A DNA stretch of 30,844 bases, from NCBI GenBank assembly GCA_035295985.1, contig DATHBT010000273.1, forward strand, positions 1 through 30,844, given 5' to 3'. Within the stretch, counting starts at the first letter, position 1; every line of letters begins with the position of its first letter. Made by a program: the position numbers and the translations under genes. The notes under the pieces were generated by a model that searched no databases, had not been told where the DNA came from, and saw only the letters and a list, made by a program, of their open reading frames with translations. The DNA comes from JAIVGV01 sp035295985. Lineage in GTDB: Bacteria > Acidobacteriota > Blastocatellia > Pyrinomonadales > Pyrinomonadaceae. Below, in pieces: positions 1-6,503 of this stretch.

Positions 1-65
1 GACGCCCCATCACGCTGCCTCTCATGCAGCTTGTGCAGGGGCGCGGGTGATGCCTGGCGTTAGAT
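1..65 (+). repeat. attC site, right part (cut by window edge)
   Basis: The sequence carries the right arm GGGTGATGCCTGGC and ends in the core GTTAGAT (59-65). It closely resembles the complete site at 8625-8710, including the internal CTCTCATGCA segment. Forward orientation. The missing left part lies outside the window. Confidence 0.85.
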
Positions 66-95
66 TGCTACAGGTCTCGTATCGGAGAAAGCATT

Positions 96-545
96 ATGTT
101 CTATCACCTGAAAACTGAATTGATAATTCTCATGCTTTTTATCTGTAGCTCATTAGTGAGTGGCAGTGCTTATGCACAGGATAGTCAAGCTTTGGGCGCT
201 CGTATCATCGGCGAACCAGATGGCATCAGTGGCGTTGAGTGTAACTCTATCAAAATGTACCTCGACTTTATTCATATAGCCGCAATGGGTGCGGGCGATG
301 ACCAGACGATCATTATTATCGCTCGCCTCGGAAGGGGCGAAAGCTCACGAAGCCTTAATCGCCAGCGTCTGGAGGCACAAAGATCGTACTTGGTGAAGAA
401 TCGGCACTTCCCTAAAGAGAAGGTAGTTACCGCAGAAGGGGAGCGAGTGAGCGATCTCGGTCGGATCGAGTTTTATGTGGGCGGCAAGTCACATACGGCG
501 TTCAAGGTGAAGCGCAATAATGATTTGGTCAAAGGGTGCTCCTAG
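96..545 (+). CDS. Secreted OmpA-like domain protein (cassette gene)
   Basis: This 149-residue protein starts 30 bases after the attC core and ends 26 bases before the next attC, so it is the single gene of its cassette. Residues 1-28 form a signal peptide (hydrophobic IILMLFICSSLVSGS, then AYA-Q cleavage context). Residues about 72-132 read like a degenerate OmpA C-terminal peptidoglycan-binding fold: a beta strand IIIIARLG, a SRSLNRQRLEAQRSYL helix, then the VVTAEGERV and RIEFYVGG strands. OmpA-family proteins bind diaminopimelate in the periplasm. Here the usual GHTD motif is replaced by GRGE, so binding is uncertain. The call is by motif pattern only; a plain secreted hypothetical protein is the alternative. 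Confidence 0.6.
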   Translation: MFYHLKTELIILMLFICSSLVSGSAYAQDSQALGARIIGEPDGISGVECNSIKMYLDFIHIAAMGAGDDQTIIIIARLGRGESSRSLNRQRLEAQRSYLVKNRHFPKEKVVTAEGERVSDLGRIEFYVGGKSHTAFKVKRNNDLVKGCS

Positions 546-571
546 AGTGTATTTATTCCCTCGGCGGCGCA

Positions 572-671
572 ATCTAACAACGGCCTGCACCCGACCGCGA
601 ATAGCGCGGCTCTCATCGAGAACTTGCCGCTAATCACGTCTCGCCGCGGCGGGTGATGCCGGGCGTTCGGC
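572..671 (+). repeat. attC site, forward, degenerate core
   Basis: R'' is ATCTAAC at 572-578, followed by AACGGCCTGCACCCGACC. The right arm GGGTGATGCCGGGC ends in GTTCGGC (665-671), where the fourth core base is C instead of a purine. Total 100 bp. Confidence 0.88.
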
Positions 672-698
672 TCTCCCCCATTTCAGCTACCCCCCCCT

Positions 699-1235
699 CT
701 AAGTCCCCTCACCGCCCCTTCTTCTCTCAATTCCAGCGCGGGCTTTGTCGTAGTCACTGTCTGTCGGGACGCATCCTTCGCTATCTTCGTTTGCTTGCAA
801 ATATTCAGCACTTAATGCTCTGAAGTCGGTAATGAGGGCATTGCGGTTCGCGGGCGTTTCCTGATATTCAGCCATCACCAGGCCGAGCCGGCGATTAATG
901 CTGCCGTAAACGCCTCCGGCGTTCGTGTGACATTCGACTTCTTTTTGGAAATTAAAGAAAGTCTGGATGCCTGCTAAAGCAGCGGCCAAGAAGGCTAACG
1001 CCTTAATTACGGTTGTGACTGTGCTTTGCTCAGTAACGACTGCCTCAATCAAGCCGGAACCGATTAAGACGTTAAGCACTATCACAAGGACGCCAATGAG
1101 CTTTGCCTTTCTATTCTTACGCTGGGCCGCGATAAAATGCGCGCTTCTGACCCGCTGTGTATCACGGGAAAGCCTCTGCATCTCGGCATAGATGTCGTCG
1201 GCCCCGTCTACCGGGGGAGGTATATTTTCAGCCAT
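699..1235 (-). CDS. SLATT-domain two-TM protein (antisense cassette gene)
   Basis: This 178-residue protein has two membrane helices (about residues 46-66 and 76-96) after a basic amphipathic stretch (RDTQRVRSAHFIAAQRKNRK). A soluble C-terminal helix region follows, containing GGVYGSINRRLGLVMAEYQ. The order short N-terminal helix, two TMs, FLAAALAGIQTFFNFQKEVECH, then a YGSINR helix is the pattern of SLATT domains. Those are predicted pore-forming effectors found with SMODS nucleotide-second-messenger and SLOG genes in antiphage conflict systems. No cyclase or SLOG partner is next to it. It is encoded against the direction of the flanking attC sites (572-671 and 1488-1596, both forward), so it would need its own promoter. 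The C-terminal 30 residues are charged and probably disordered. Confidence 0.7.
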   Translation of the reverse strand: MAENIPPPVDGADDIYAEMQRLSRDTQRVRSAHFIAAQRKNRKAKLIGVLVIVLNVLIGSGLIEAVVTEQSTVTTVIKALAFLAAALAGIQTFFNFQKEVECHTNAGGVYGSINRRLGLVMAEYQETPANRNALITDFRALSAEYLQANEDSEGCVPTDSDYDKARAGIERRRGGEGT

Positions 1236-1421
1236 TTGCTTATCTCCTGTTTTGATTTACCCAAACATTAACGGTCAGGTGTCTTGAGTAAGGGGTTGCC
1301 GGTGAACCACTACTTAAGATTTCAGATTAATAAAATGTAGAGCGTCTGATTTAACAAGAGGAGTCGGCGCAAGGCCGCTAAACGCGCAGTAACCCATTGG
1401 TAAGGACGCCCGTTGCTGCTT

Positions 1422-1449
1422 AATCTAGCATGTCCCTATCTTTCGTCAA
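1422..1449 (-). promoter_or_regulatory. Candidate sigma-70 promoter for the SLATT gene
   Basis: On the minus strand TTGACG (1444-1449) is followed after 16 bases by TAGATT (1422-1427), a 5/6 and a 4/6 match to the -35 and -10 boxes. It would read toward the gene starting at 1235, leaving a leader of about 180 bases. It lies inside the same cassette, which suits a gene that cannot use an upstream integron promoter. Pattern match only. Confidence 0.35.
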
Positions 1450-1487
1450 CACTTTTTGTTGTGCGGGCGTGCTTCCTCTAACGCCGC

Positions 1488-1596
1488 GCCGAACAACTCA
1501 TTCAACCCGACGCCTCGATAGCGTGCTTTTCATGCTTCTTCCCCCGATGTATCTTGTGTGCTCCTCGCCCGGCGCGGGTTAATTCGGGCGTTAGGT
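1488..1596 (+). repeat. attC site, forward, at the orientation switch
   Basis: The left end is GCCGAAC (1488-1494), then AACTCATTCAACCCGAC; the right end is GGGTTAATTCGGGC-GTTAGGT (core 1590-1596). The arm sequences match the forward consensus, although attC sites are nearly palindromic. The next site to the right (2081) is reversed. The frame of the minus-strand gene to the right stops inside this core. Confidence 0.82.
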
Positions 1597-2068
1597 GCTA
1601 GCCCTATTCGGAACAGGAATGCGTGAAAGCCGATGGACAATTTGGGCGCTTCTGGCGCGCACCGTTGCTGGTGTGCTACTCGCCTTCTTCGAGCGTCTCT
1701 TGTACGAGAAAGTGATTATAACCGCCAATTCGACGTAGAGGACGGCCGCTAGGAATTGCATGACAGACAGGACATGAATGATTAACGCCCGCCCCGCGCC
1801 CCCCCGCCCCATCGAAGGATACTGCGTCCGCGAGACCTGCTCCTAGGACGAAGATAACGAAATCCCATCCGTAGAACCCTTTCCCTCCCGTCAACTCGTC
1901 AATCGAGCTGACAGAGAGGAGCAGCCCGACCGCCGCAGCAATTAGAAGGAACAACGCCGAGTAAGGTACGAAGAACAAAGTGAGAATGAGCACCGAGGCG
2001 CAGGCCGCTAAACCGAGAGGGGCCCTCGCATATAAAATCTGATGGACGCTGAACTTCCTTTGCTTCAT
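1591..2068 (-). pseudogene. Four-TM membrane protein, frameshifted at a C7 run
   Basis: Two overlapping minus-strand frames join into one sensible protein. The first (from ATG at 2068) gives three hydrophobic segments: LGLAACASVLILTLFFVPY, SALFLLIAAAVGLLLSV and WDFVIFVLGAGLADAV. The second frame, down to 1591, gives a fourth (IIHVLSVMQFLAAVLYVELA) and a basic tail (YKRRSKKASS). The frames meet at a run of seven C's (1799-1805). Removing one C yields a continuous ORF of 158 residues that stops with TAA inside the attC core at 1590-1596, a common cassette-gene ending. Without correction, the first frame runs on to 1676 and gives 130 residues with a non-hydrophobic end. I do not recognise the family. 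The shift may be a real mutation, phase variation or a base-calling error. Confidence 0.55.
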
Positions 2069-2525
2069 AACGCGAAAGCTGTCTAACGCCCGGCATCACC
2101 CGCCCGCCCGCAAGATTGAGGTTAACAGCCGCGCTGATGCGGGTCGGGTGCATGCCGTTGTTATGCTGCTCCGGGCATCCCGGCAGGTCTTTGACTCTTA
2201 TCTGGCGCCCTTCACGACTTAGCTTAACGCGCTCGACACATTCGAGGCTGCCGTACAACACGAGCACATGACACGAGCCCAGGTAGTAACTGATCCAGTT
2301 GCCCCCGGCATGCCCTCCGAGCTTGCTGTAATGCTTCCAAACGCCGAGACGTTTAAGCGTGTCTACATGCGACATGCTGCCGCTTAGCGCTTCCACCTCA
2401 CGCCCGACCTCCCTAATTTCATCTTCGGTCAGTGGGCCGGAAGCGCAAGGGCCCGGCCGGGTATCCGTCCCAGACGAAGCGCCATAGAGCATCAGCGAGA
2501 TAGGTACGAGCAGCAACATCCTCAT
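1899..2525 (-). CDS. Secreted protein of unknown function reading through its attC
   Basis: The gene opens 29 bases inside its cassette after the core at 2554-2560. Residues 1-20 look like a signal peptide (MRMLLLVPISLMLYGASSG). About 120 residues of unique sequence follow, with three cysteines in the second half (SCHVLVLYGSLECVERVK, LPGCPEQ), and no family I recognise. There is no stop before the attC. The frame enters the site as HNNGMHPTR, crosses it, and continues about 60 residues into the next cassette before stopping at 1899, overlapping the start of the four-TM gene in another frame. The native protein probably ended near the attC; the tail is likely an accident of cassette order, giving 208 residues in total. 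Confidence 0.55.
   Translation of the reverse strand: MRMLLLVPISLMLYGASSGTDTRPGPCASGPLTEDEIREVGREVEALSGSMSHVDTLKRLGVWKHYSKLGGHAGGNWISYYLGSCHVLVLYGSLECVERVKLSREGRQIRVKDLPGCPEQHNNGMHPTRISAAVNLNLAGGRVMPGVRQLSRYEAKEVQRPSDFICEGPSRFSGLRLGAHSHFVLRTLLGVVPSNCCGGRAAPLCQLD
2081..2166 (-). repeat. attC site, reverse
   Basis: Read on the minus strand it runs GCATAAC (2160-2166), AACGGCATGCACCCGACC, a short internal segment, GGGTGATGCCGGGC, and the core GTTAGAC (2081-2087). Total 86 bp. It is the first of five consecutive reversed sites. Confidence 0.9.
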
Positions 2526-2553
2526 GTCTAATTACCTCAGCGACTACGAGGCA

Positions 2554-2656
2554 GCATAACGCCAGAGATAACCCGCCCGCACACAACTGCGAGCAGCTTC
2601 CAAGCTGTCGAATGACATCCATACTGATCCGGGTCGGGTGCATGCCGTTGTTAGGC
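2554..2656 (-). repeat. attC site, reverse
   Basis: On the minus strand: GCCTAAC (2650-2656), AACGGCATGCACCCGACCC, an internal segment, GCGGGTTATCTCTGGC, and the core GTTATGC (2554-2560). Total 103 bp. It separates the cupin cassette from the secreted-unknown cassette. Confidence 0.88.
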
Positions 2657-2670
2657 TGCGCCGCACGCCA

Positions 2671-3198
2671 CTACTTTTTCACCAGCGGGTTCCTCCCAAC
2701 CTCCTGATAGGTGAATTTATCATCCGGGAAGATGGCAACCAGATTGAAGATGTTATCTCCGGCTTTGATGAAAGTGTGATGAAAACCCGCCGGCACTCTT
2801 GCTACATACGGCGCTTGGACGGTGAAGACCCGCCGTTCGCGGGTGGTTGGGTTCTCAATCCAATACGTGGCCTTACCTTTTAATAAGACATGCGCCTCCT
2901 CGGTCTCATGCGTATGCAGGGGCGGCCCGCCTCCAGGATGTGTCTCCGTTAGGATTAACGATAGCTGTTTGAAGCCGTGATCTTTACCTATCATCATGTG
3001 GCCGAACTCCCCGGGCACGTCGTAGAAGCTTCTCATCTGTTCAAGCTTAATGATGTAGTCATCAGGCGTGGGCGGCTTCTCAGGGGGGGGCTCATAGCTC
3101 TCCTTGGGCAGTTCTTTACGGGGAGCCTTCTTTTGTAAATAAGCAGGTGCAGCCAACAGGAGAATTAAGCACAGGGTAGCGAAGGCAAGAATTTTCAT
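2671..3198 (-). CDS. Secreted cupin-domain protein (cassette gene)
   Basis: This 175-residue protein has a signal peptide (MKILAFATLCLILLLAAPAY), a proline/lysine-rich linker to about residue 47, and one cupin domain. Cupin motif 1 is GGGPPLHTHETEEAHVLLKG, with likely metal ligands His95, His97 and Glu101. Motif 2 is PAGFHHTFIKAGDN, with His140 or His141 as the fourth ligand. A small exported single-domain cupin may bind a metal and a small molecule or act as a dioxygenase or isomerase; the substrate cannot be read from the sequence. It follows an attC core in reverse orientation with a leader of about 75 bases and is alone in its cassette. Confidence 0.8.
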   Translation of the reverse strand: MKILAFATLCLILLLAAPAYLQKKAPRKELPKESYEPPPEKPPTPDDYIIKLEQMRSFYDVPGEFGHMMIGKDHGFKQLSLILTETHPGGGPPLHTHETEEAHVLLKGKATYWIENPTTRERRVFTVQAPYVARVPAGFHHTFIKAGDNIFNLVAIFPDDKFTYQEVGRNPLVKK

Positions 3199-3274
3199 GG
3201 ACGATCCTTCAAGATTAAGAGCTTTACTGCAAGCTGCTTATATTTGAGTTTCAGGAATCAGTCAACAAGAAGCA

Positions 3275-3360
3275 GCCTCACGCCCGGCATTACCCGCGCC
3301 CCTACACAACGTGCATGAAAGACTTCGTGGTGGGGCGTCGGGTGTATGCCGTTGTTAGGC
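3275..3360 (-). repeat. attC site, reverse, core altered to GTGAGGC
   Basis: On the minus strand: GCCTAAC (3354-3360), AACGGCATACACCCGACG, then GCGCGGGTAATGCCGGGC and the core GTGAGGC (3275-3281). The second T of the almost invariant GTT is G. The stop codon of the next gene lies in its GCCTAAC. Confidence 0.85.
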
Positions 3361-3810
3361 CCGGCGTTGCAGCCGATGCTCAAGCGGGACATTTTGCATT
3401 AGCTTTCGCAACTGCGCGAGGCCAATTTTGTATTGACCGTTACTCGGCTTAGGTTTGGATTCCACCAAAGCCCACACCGGAGCGCCCGGCCCATTATAAA
3501 TCTCCTCGAAAGACCCATCCCGCAAAAGTTTAAAAACAAGTAGCATATCCGGCCCGCTGCGAAGCGCCACTGAGTTACCCTGAGTGGCTTTGATTTCTAC
3601 CTTGCAATCAGAGGTGTAAGCGTCGTGGCCGGGATAGGAGCAAGCAAATAGTTTTAGGTCGTAATAATACTCAGCGAAGCACTCAGCCAAGCTGCCAACC
3701 ATGTGCCCGTCGGGTGTGAACGGACGCCCCAGAAACATAGCCTGCAATTCACTGACGATTCGGTAAAGTTCCTGAATCAGTTGTGGGAATCGCTCGTTAT
3801 CAAATGGCAT
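3355..3810 (-). CDS. DUF6998-like protein, possible PD-(D/E)XK nuclease fold
   Basis: This 151-residue protein ends with TAA inside the attC GCCTAAC, typical of a cassette gene, and starts about 19 bases inside its cassette. The central part, GSLAECFAEYYYDLKL followed by GHDAYTSDCKVEIKATQGNSVALR, has the layout of a PD-(D/E)XK core: a helix with an acidic residue, then an acidic residue, a strand and E-I-K. DUF6998 proteins share this GE...D...KATQ pattern, as do several restriction and repair nucleases. There is no signal peptide, so it is cytoplasmic. No methyltransferase or partner accompanies it, so a restriction role is only a possibility. The fold call is by motif alone. Confidence 0.55.
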   Translation of the reverse strand: MPFDNERFPQLIQELYRIVSELQAMFLGRPFTPDGHMVGSLAECFAEYYYDLKLFACSYPGHDAYTSDCKVEIKATQGNSVALRSGPDMLLVFKLLRDGSFEEIYNGPGAPVWALVESKPKPSNGQYKIGLAQLRKLMQNVPLEHRLQRRA

Positions 3811-3828
3811 TGTTACCTCACACGAAGG

Positions 3829-3918
3829 GCCTCACGCCCGGCATCACCCGCCGACCCGCATCTCTGCCGGATAATAACAGGTGTCGTGTCGGCGGTCGCG
3901 TGCATGCTCATGTTAGGC
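3829..3918 (-). repeat. attC site, reverse, core altered to GTGAGGC
   Basis: On the minus strand: GCCTAAC (3912-3918), ATGAGCATGCACGCGACC, then GCGGGTGATGCCGGGC and the core GTGAGGC (3829-3835). It has the same core substitution as the neighbouring site at 3275. Confidence 0.85.
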
Positions 3919-4009
3919 GGCGTCCAACTCCCGTAGAAACCCGCATGAGGCGCAATACGTCATCCGCCACCCGCGCTCCTCGGAGCATTGCCCCCTTTGT
4001 CATTCCGCC

Positions 4010-4097
4010 GCCGAACGCCGGAGCTAACCGGCGCGCAATCAACGTGGAGGATAACGGACCGCGTGGCGTGCGCGTCCGGTTGAGCGACTTGTTAGGC
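4010..4097 (-). repeat. attC site, reverse, second sequence class
   Basis: On the minus strand: GCCTAAC (4091-4097), AAGTCGCTCAACCGGACGCG, then GCGCGCCGGTTAGCTCCGGC and the core GTTCGGC (4010-4016). The arms CAACCGGACGCG and GCGCCGGTTA differ from the majority class and match the sites at 4277 and, at its right arm, 10202. The 91 bases between this site and the one ending at 3918 hold no gene. Confidence 0.75.
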
Positions 4098-4276
4098 GCT
4101 GCGCCCACACCCGCCGCGAGCGCGCGGCGCATGCCGCCGGGCCTCGCACTCCTGCTCAAGCGACATGCTACCCGCGAGGCTCGCACCGCACAATCATCAC
4201 CGCCACTCAACCGCGCGAGCGGCGCACGCAATCAGATTAGCTCGCGAAGGGGCGTGTCTCGTGGCTGGTGGGCGAG
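4098..4276. other. Gene-free segment where attC direction switches
   Basis: These 179 bases lie between a reverse attC (4010-4097) and a forward attC (4277-4363), so cassettes diverge from here. The segment is GC-rich and I see no convincing gene. A minus-strand frame entering from 4231 would give about 44 low-complexity residues and then the attC-derived tail APNKSLNRTR. No attI, integrase remnant or clear promoter is recognisable. Confidence 0.5.
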
Positions 4277-4363
4277 GCCTAACAAGGGGATGAACCGGAC
4301 GCGCAATCAAGTAGCCTTTCATCTTCTAAGTTGATAGTGCGCCGGTTATCCCCGGCGTTGGGC
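4277..4363 (+). repeat. attC site, forward, second sequence class
   Basis: Reads GCCTAAC (4277-4283), AAGGGGATGAACCGGACGCG, then GTGCGCCGGTTATCCCCGGC and the core GTTGGGC (4357-4363). Total 87 bp. It belongs with the reverse site at 4010. Confidence 0.85.
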
Positions 4364-4432
4364 GGCCTCCTCTGGCGAATCTAAACAACTCTTTCGGAGT
4401 GTGCTATCCTCCATCCGTCAGGTTAAAGCTAT

Positions 4433-4711
4433 ATGCATCAAGTAAATGTTGAGGAAGCACAAACACACTTACCCGACTTAATAGACGCAGCCGTTAACTG
4501 TGAGGAAATTATCATTGCCAAAGACGAGCAGCGCCTTGTTAAGCTCGTGCCGGCTGCGCGCGCGAAGCCTCGCCCGCAATTTGGTAGCGCGAGGGGGCTA
4601 ATCACGATGGCGGAAGATTTTGATGAGCCGCTGGAAGATTTTGACGAATACATGAGAGAAGCTCCTGCTCGACACTCATACTTTCCTCTGGTTCATCATT
4701 GGCAGCCCTAA
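4433..4711 (+). CDS. Phd/YefM-type antitoxin
   Basis: The N-terminal part (MHQVNVEEAQTHLPDLIDAAVNCEEIIIAKDEQRLVKLVP) is a typical Phd/YefM dimerisation and DNA-binding domain. The next part (FGSARGLITMAEDFDEPLEDFDEYM) is the acidic toxin-neutralising tail seen in this family, which normally ends at or near EYM. Here about 17 further residues follow, read from the toxin gene in the wrong frame, before a stop at 4711. The protein would repress its own operon and neutralise a PIN-domain ribonuclease. Its partner downstream is broken, so it may now only act as an orphan antitoxin. It lies 70 bases after an attC core as the first gene of a two-gene cassette. Confidence 0.85.
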   Translation: MHQVNVEEAQTHLPDLIDAAVNCEEIIIAKDEQRLVKLVPAARAKPRPQFGSARGLITMAEDFDEPLEDFDEYMREAPARHSYFPLVHHWQP

Positions 4712-5042
4712 CCTCAGCGCCGCTGCCCGCTCGCTAATTGAAGATGCGGCGAACGAAAAGTTCGTGAGCGCAGCCAGTTTGTGGGAGATTGCGATCAAGT
4801 TGAGCATCGGGAAGCTCACTTTATCCGCGCCCTTTGATGTCTTAATCCCGTAACAGCTCAGCTTGAACGGCTTCGGGTTGCTCAACATCGAAATAGGGCA
4901 TGCGGCGATGGTGGCGACGCTGCCGTTTCATCACCGCGACCCATTTGATCGTCTGCTGATAGCACAGGCAGTAGTTGAGAAAATGTCTGTCGTGAGCATT
5001 GATACGGTTTTCGATGCTTACCCGGTGACGCGACTCTGGTAA
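4652..5042 (+). pseudogene. PIN-domain VapC-like toxin, inactivated
   Basis: The frame from 4662 reads LLLDTHTFLWFIIGSPNLS, then AASLWEIAIKLSIGKL, PFHHRDPFDRLLIAQA and VVSIDTVFDAYPVTRLW. It keeps all four acidic positions of a PIN ribonuclease. Two lesions break it. The ATG at 4652 is out of frame with the rest by one base: dropping one A near 4656 would give MRKLLLDTH. An in-frame TAA at 4851-4853 sits where GAA (Glu) would be expected in LIP-E-QLSLNG. Intact VapC toxins cleave tRNA or rRNA. Loss of the toxin with its antitoxin kept is a common decay route. Confidence 0.85.
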
Positions 5043-5066
5043 GGTGGCTTGTTTCTCCTACGCGCA

Positions 5067-5105
5067 GCCCAACAACGGCATGCACCCGACGCCCCATCAC
5101 CAACG
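5067..5105 (+). repeat. attC site, left half only
   Basis: GCCCAAC (5067-5073) is followed by the full left arm AACGGCATGCACCCGACGCC, but no right arm or GTTRRRY core follows before the next gene. The right half has been lost, probably by deletion or by insertion of the DNA that carries the thioredoxin-like gene. Confidence 0.8.
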
Positions 5106-5166
5106 CGCCTTCAGAGGTAGTAATATATTGCAGTCCGAAATTAACACTTACGGATAGTATAGAAGG

Positions 5167-6474
5167 ATGGACAGAAGAATTCGTTTCGGGTTGGCGCTCC
5201 TGTGCGTTTTCATTCTAGCCGCCCATCCCGTAACTCCCGGTTCCGATTCTCAGGCAAAGGCGGCTCGACTCAACCGCGAGGCGGCCGGCCTGAGGGCGTC
5301 GCAGACCGCGCCGGGCGTCGGCGCGAACACCGAAGACCCGAGGCGGGTGTTGGCCGAGGCCGGCCGGGCCGTCGGCGGCCTGCGCAGCGTGACTTACGAG
5401 GCCGCCTATCAGGGCGTCGGGGCCTTCGCGACGCGCACCTCGCTCTCGGTCGGGCGGGTGAAAATAGCCAAGCTCGGCGCGGGTAACCCGTTGACCGCGC
5501 GGCTGGCAGCCGAGGGCGATTACTACCCCGCGGGCAAAGCCGACCCGGAGCCGTTTCGCGTCTCCTTTGACGGCAAGACCGTCCTCCGGCTGCGCGCCGG
5601 CGAAAAGGCCCTGATGCGGAAGGCGCTCGATGAGAACGATCCCAAAGAGCGCGACTTCGGTTTCGTCACCTCGCTGCTCGGCGCGGGCGCGAATCAACTG
5701 ATCCTGTTCGAGTTCACGCTGGCGGAGCCTTTTAAGCGGCAGGACGCGGGCGACGTGCTGGAGTACGAGGGGCGCACGGCCGTCGGCGGCGTCCTCTGTC
5801 ATGTCGTTTACGCGGAGTACGACAGGCGCCCCGACGGGCGCGTGAGGAGGGAGCGCTGGTTCCTGGGAGTGAAGGATGGCCTCCCGCGCAAGTTCGAGTT
5901 GGTGTCGGCGGACGACAAGGGAAGGTTCGGCGCGTTCGTCCTCACGCTCTCGAACCTGCGGGCCGACTCGCCTCTCGGCGGCACGGCTTTCGCCGTCCCT
6001 CTCCCTAGAGGCTACAGAGTCACTGCCTACGTGCCGCCCAGCCGCCCGCAGCTCTTGGCCCTCGGCGAGCGCGCGCCCGACTTCAAGCTCGCCGACCCGT
6101 CGGGCAAAATCCATGCGCTGTCGGACTACCGCGGCAAGTTGGTGGTGCTGGACTTCTGGGCGACGTGGTGTGGCCCGTGCGTGCGCGCGATGCCGGCGTT
6201 GCAGGCGCTGCACGCGAAATACCAAGGGCGCGGCGTGGAGGTCTTAGGGGTCAACAGTTGGGAGGAGAGCAACCCGGCCGCGTACTTCAAGGAGAAGGGA
6301 TATACCTACAAATTACTTCTCCGCGGCGAGGCCGTCGCCCCCGCCTACCGCGTCGGGACGCTGCCTACGCTCTACGTCATAGGCTTCGACGGCGAAGTGA
6401 TCTACCGCGGCGTGATGCCTGGCGACAACGCGGCGGCCGTCATCGAACAGTACCTGAGAGAGCGCGGTAAGTAG
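5167..6474 (+). CDS. Exported TlpA-like thioredoxin with N-terminal LolA-like domain
   Basis: This 435-residue protein has a signal peptide (about 1-25), a beta-rich domain (about 55-285) and a C-terminal TlpA/AhpC-TSA thioredoxin domain (about 296-435). The middle domain resembles outer-membrane lipoprotein-sorting or DUF2092 proteins (VSFDGKTVLRLRAGEKALMRK, a GGVLCHVVYAEYD strand, ERWFLGVKDGLPRKFELV). In the thioredoxin domain the redox motif is WCGPC, cysteines at 335 and 338, with LGERAPDFKLADPSGK before it and the cis-proline loop VGTLPTLYVI after. It probably reduces or isomerises disulphides in the periplasm. Base composition is GC-rich and resembles the core genes after 15585 more than its cassette neighbours. 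It sits between a half attC and a complete attC. Confidence 0.85.
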   Translation: MDRRIRFGLALLCVFILAAHPVTPGSDSQAKAARLNREAAGLRASQTAPGVGANTEDPRRVLAEAGRAVGGLRSVTYEAAYQGVGAFATRTSLSVGRVKIAKLGAGNPLTARLAAEGDYYPAGKADPEPFRVSFDGKTVLRLRAGEKALMRKALDENDPKERDFGFVTSLLGAGANQLILFEFTLAEPFKRQDAGDVLEYEGRTAVGGVLCHVVYAEYDRRPDGRVRRERWFLGVKDGLPRKFELVSADDKGRFGAFVLTLSNLRADSPLGGTAFAVPLPRGYRVTAYVPPSRPQLLALGERAPDFKLADPSGKIHALSDYRGKLVVLDFWATWCGPCVRAMPALQALHAKYQGRGVEVLGVNSWEESNPAAYFKEKGYTYKLLLRGEAVAPAYRVGTLPTLYVIGFDGEVIYRGVMPGDNAAAVIEQYLRERGK

Positions 6475-6503
6475 GGCGCACGCCGGGCACGTCATCCACA
6501 CGC

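Noticed and set aside
3908..4231. 107-residue minus-strand protein
   Set aside because: Arginine/alanine-rich, runs straight through an attC (PNKSLNRTR) and has no domain features. Most likely a non-coding frame in GC-rich DNA.
5215..6225. Long minus-strand frame opposite the thioredoxin-like gene
   Set aside because: Arginine-rich shadow of a GC-rich gene. The plus strand shows clear domains and the WCGPC motif. The same applies to long antisense frames under the VPS10, zwf and opcA genes.
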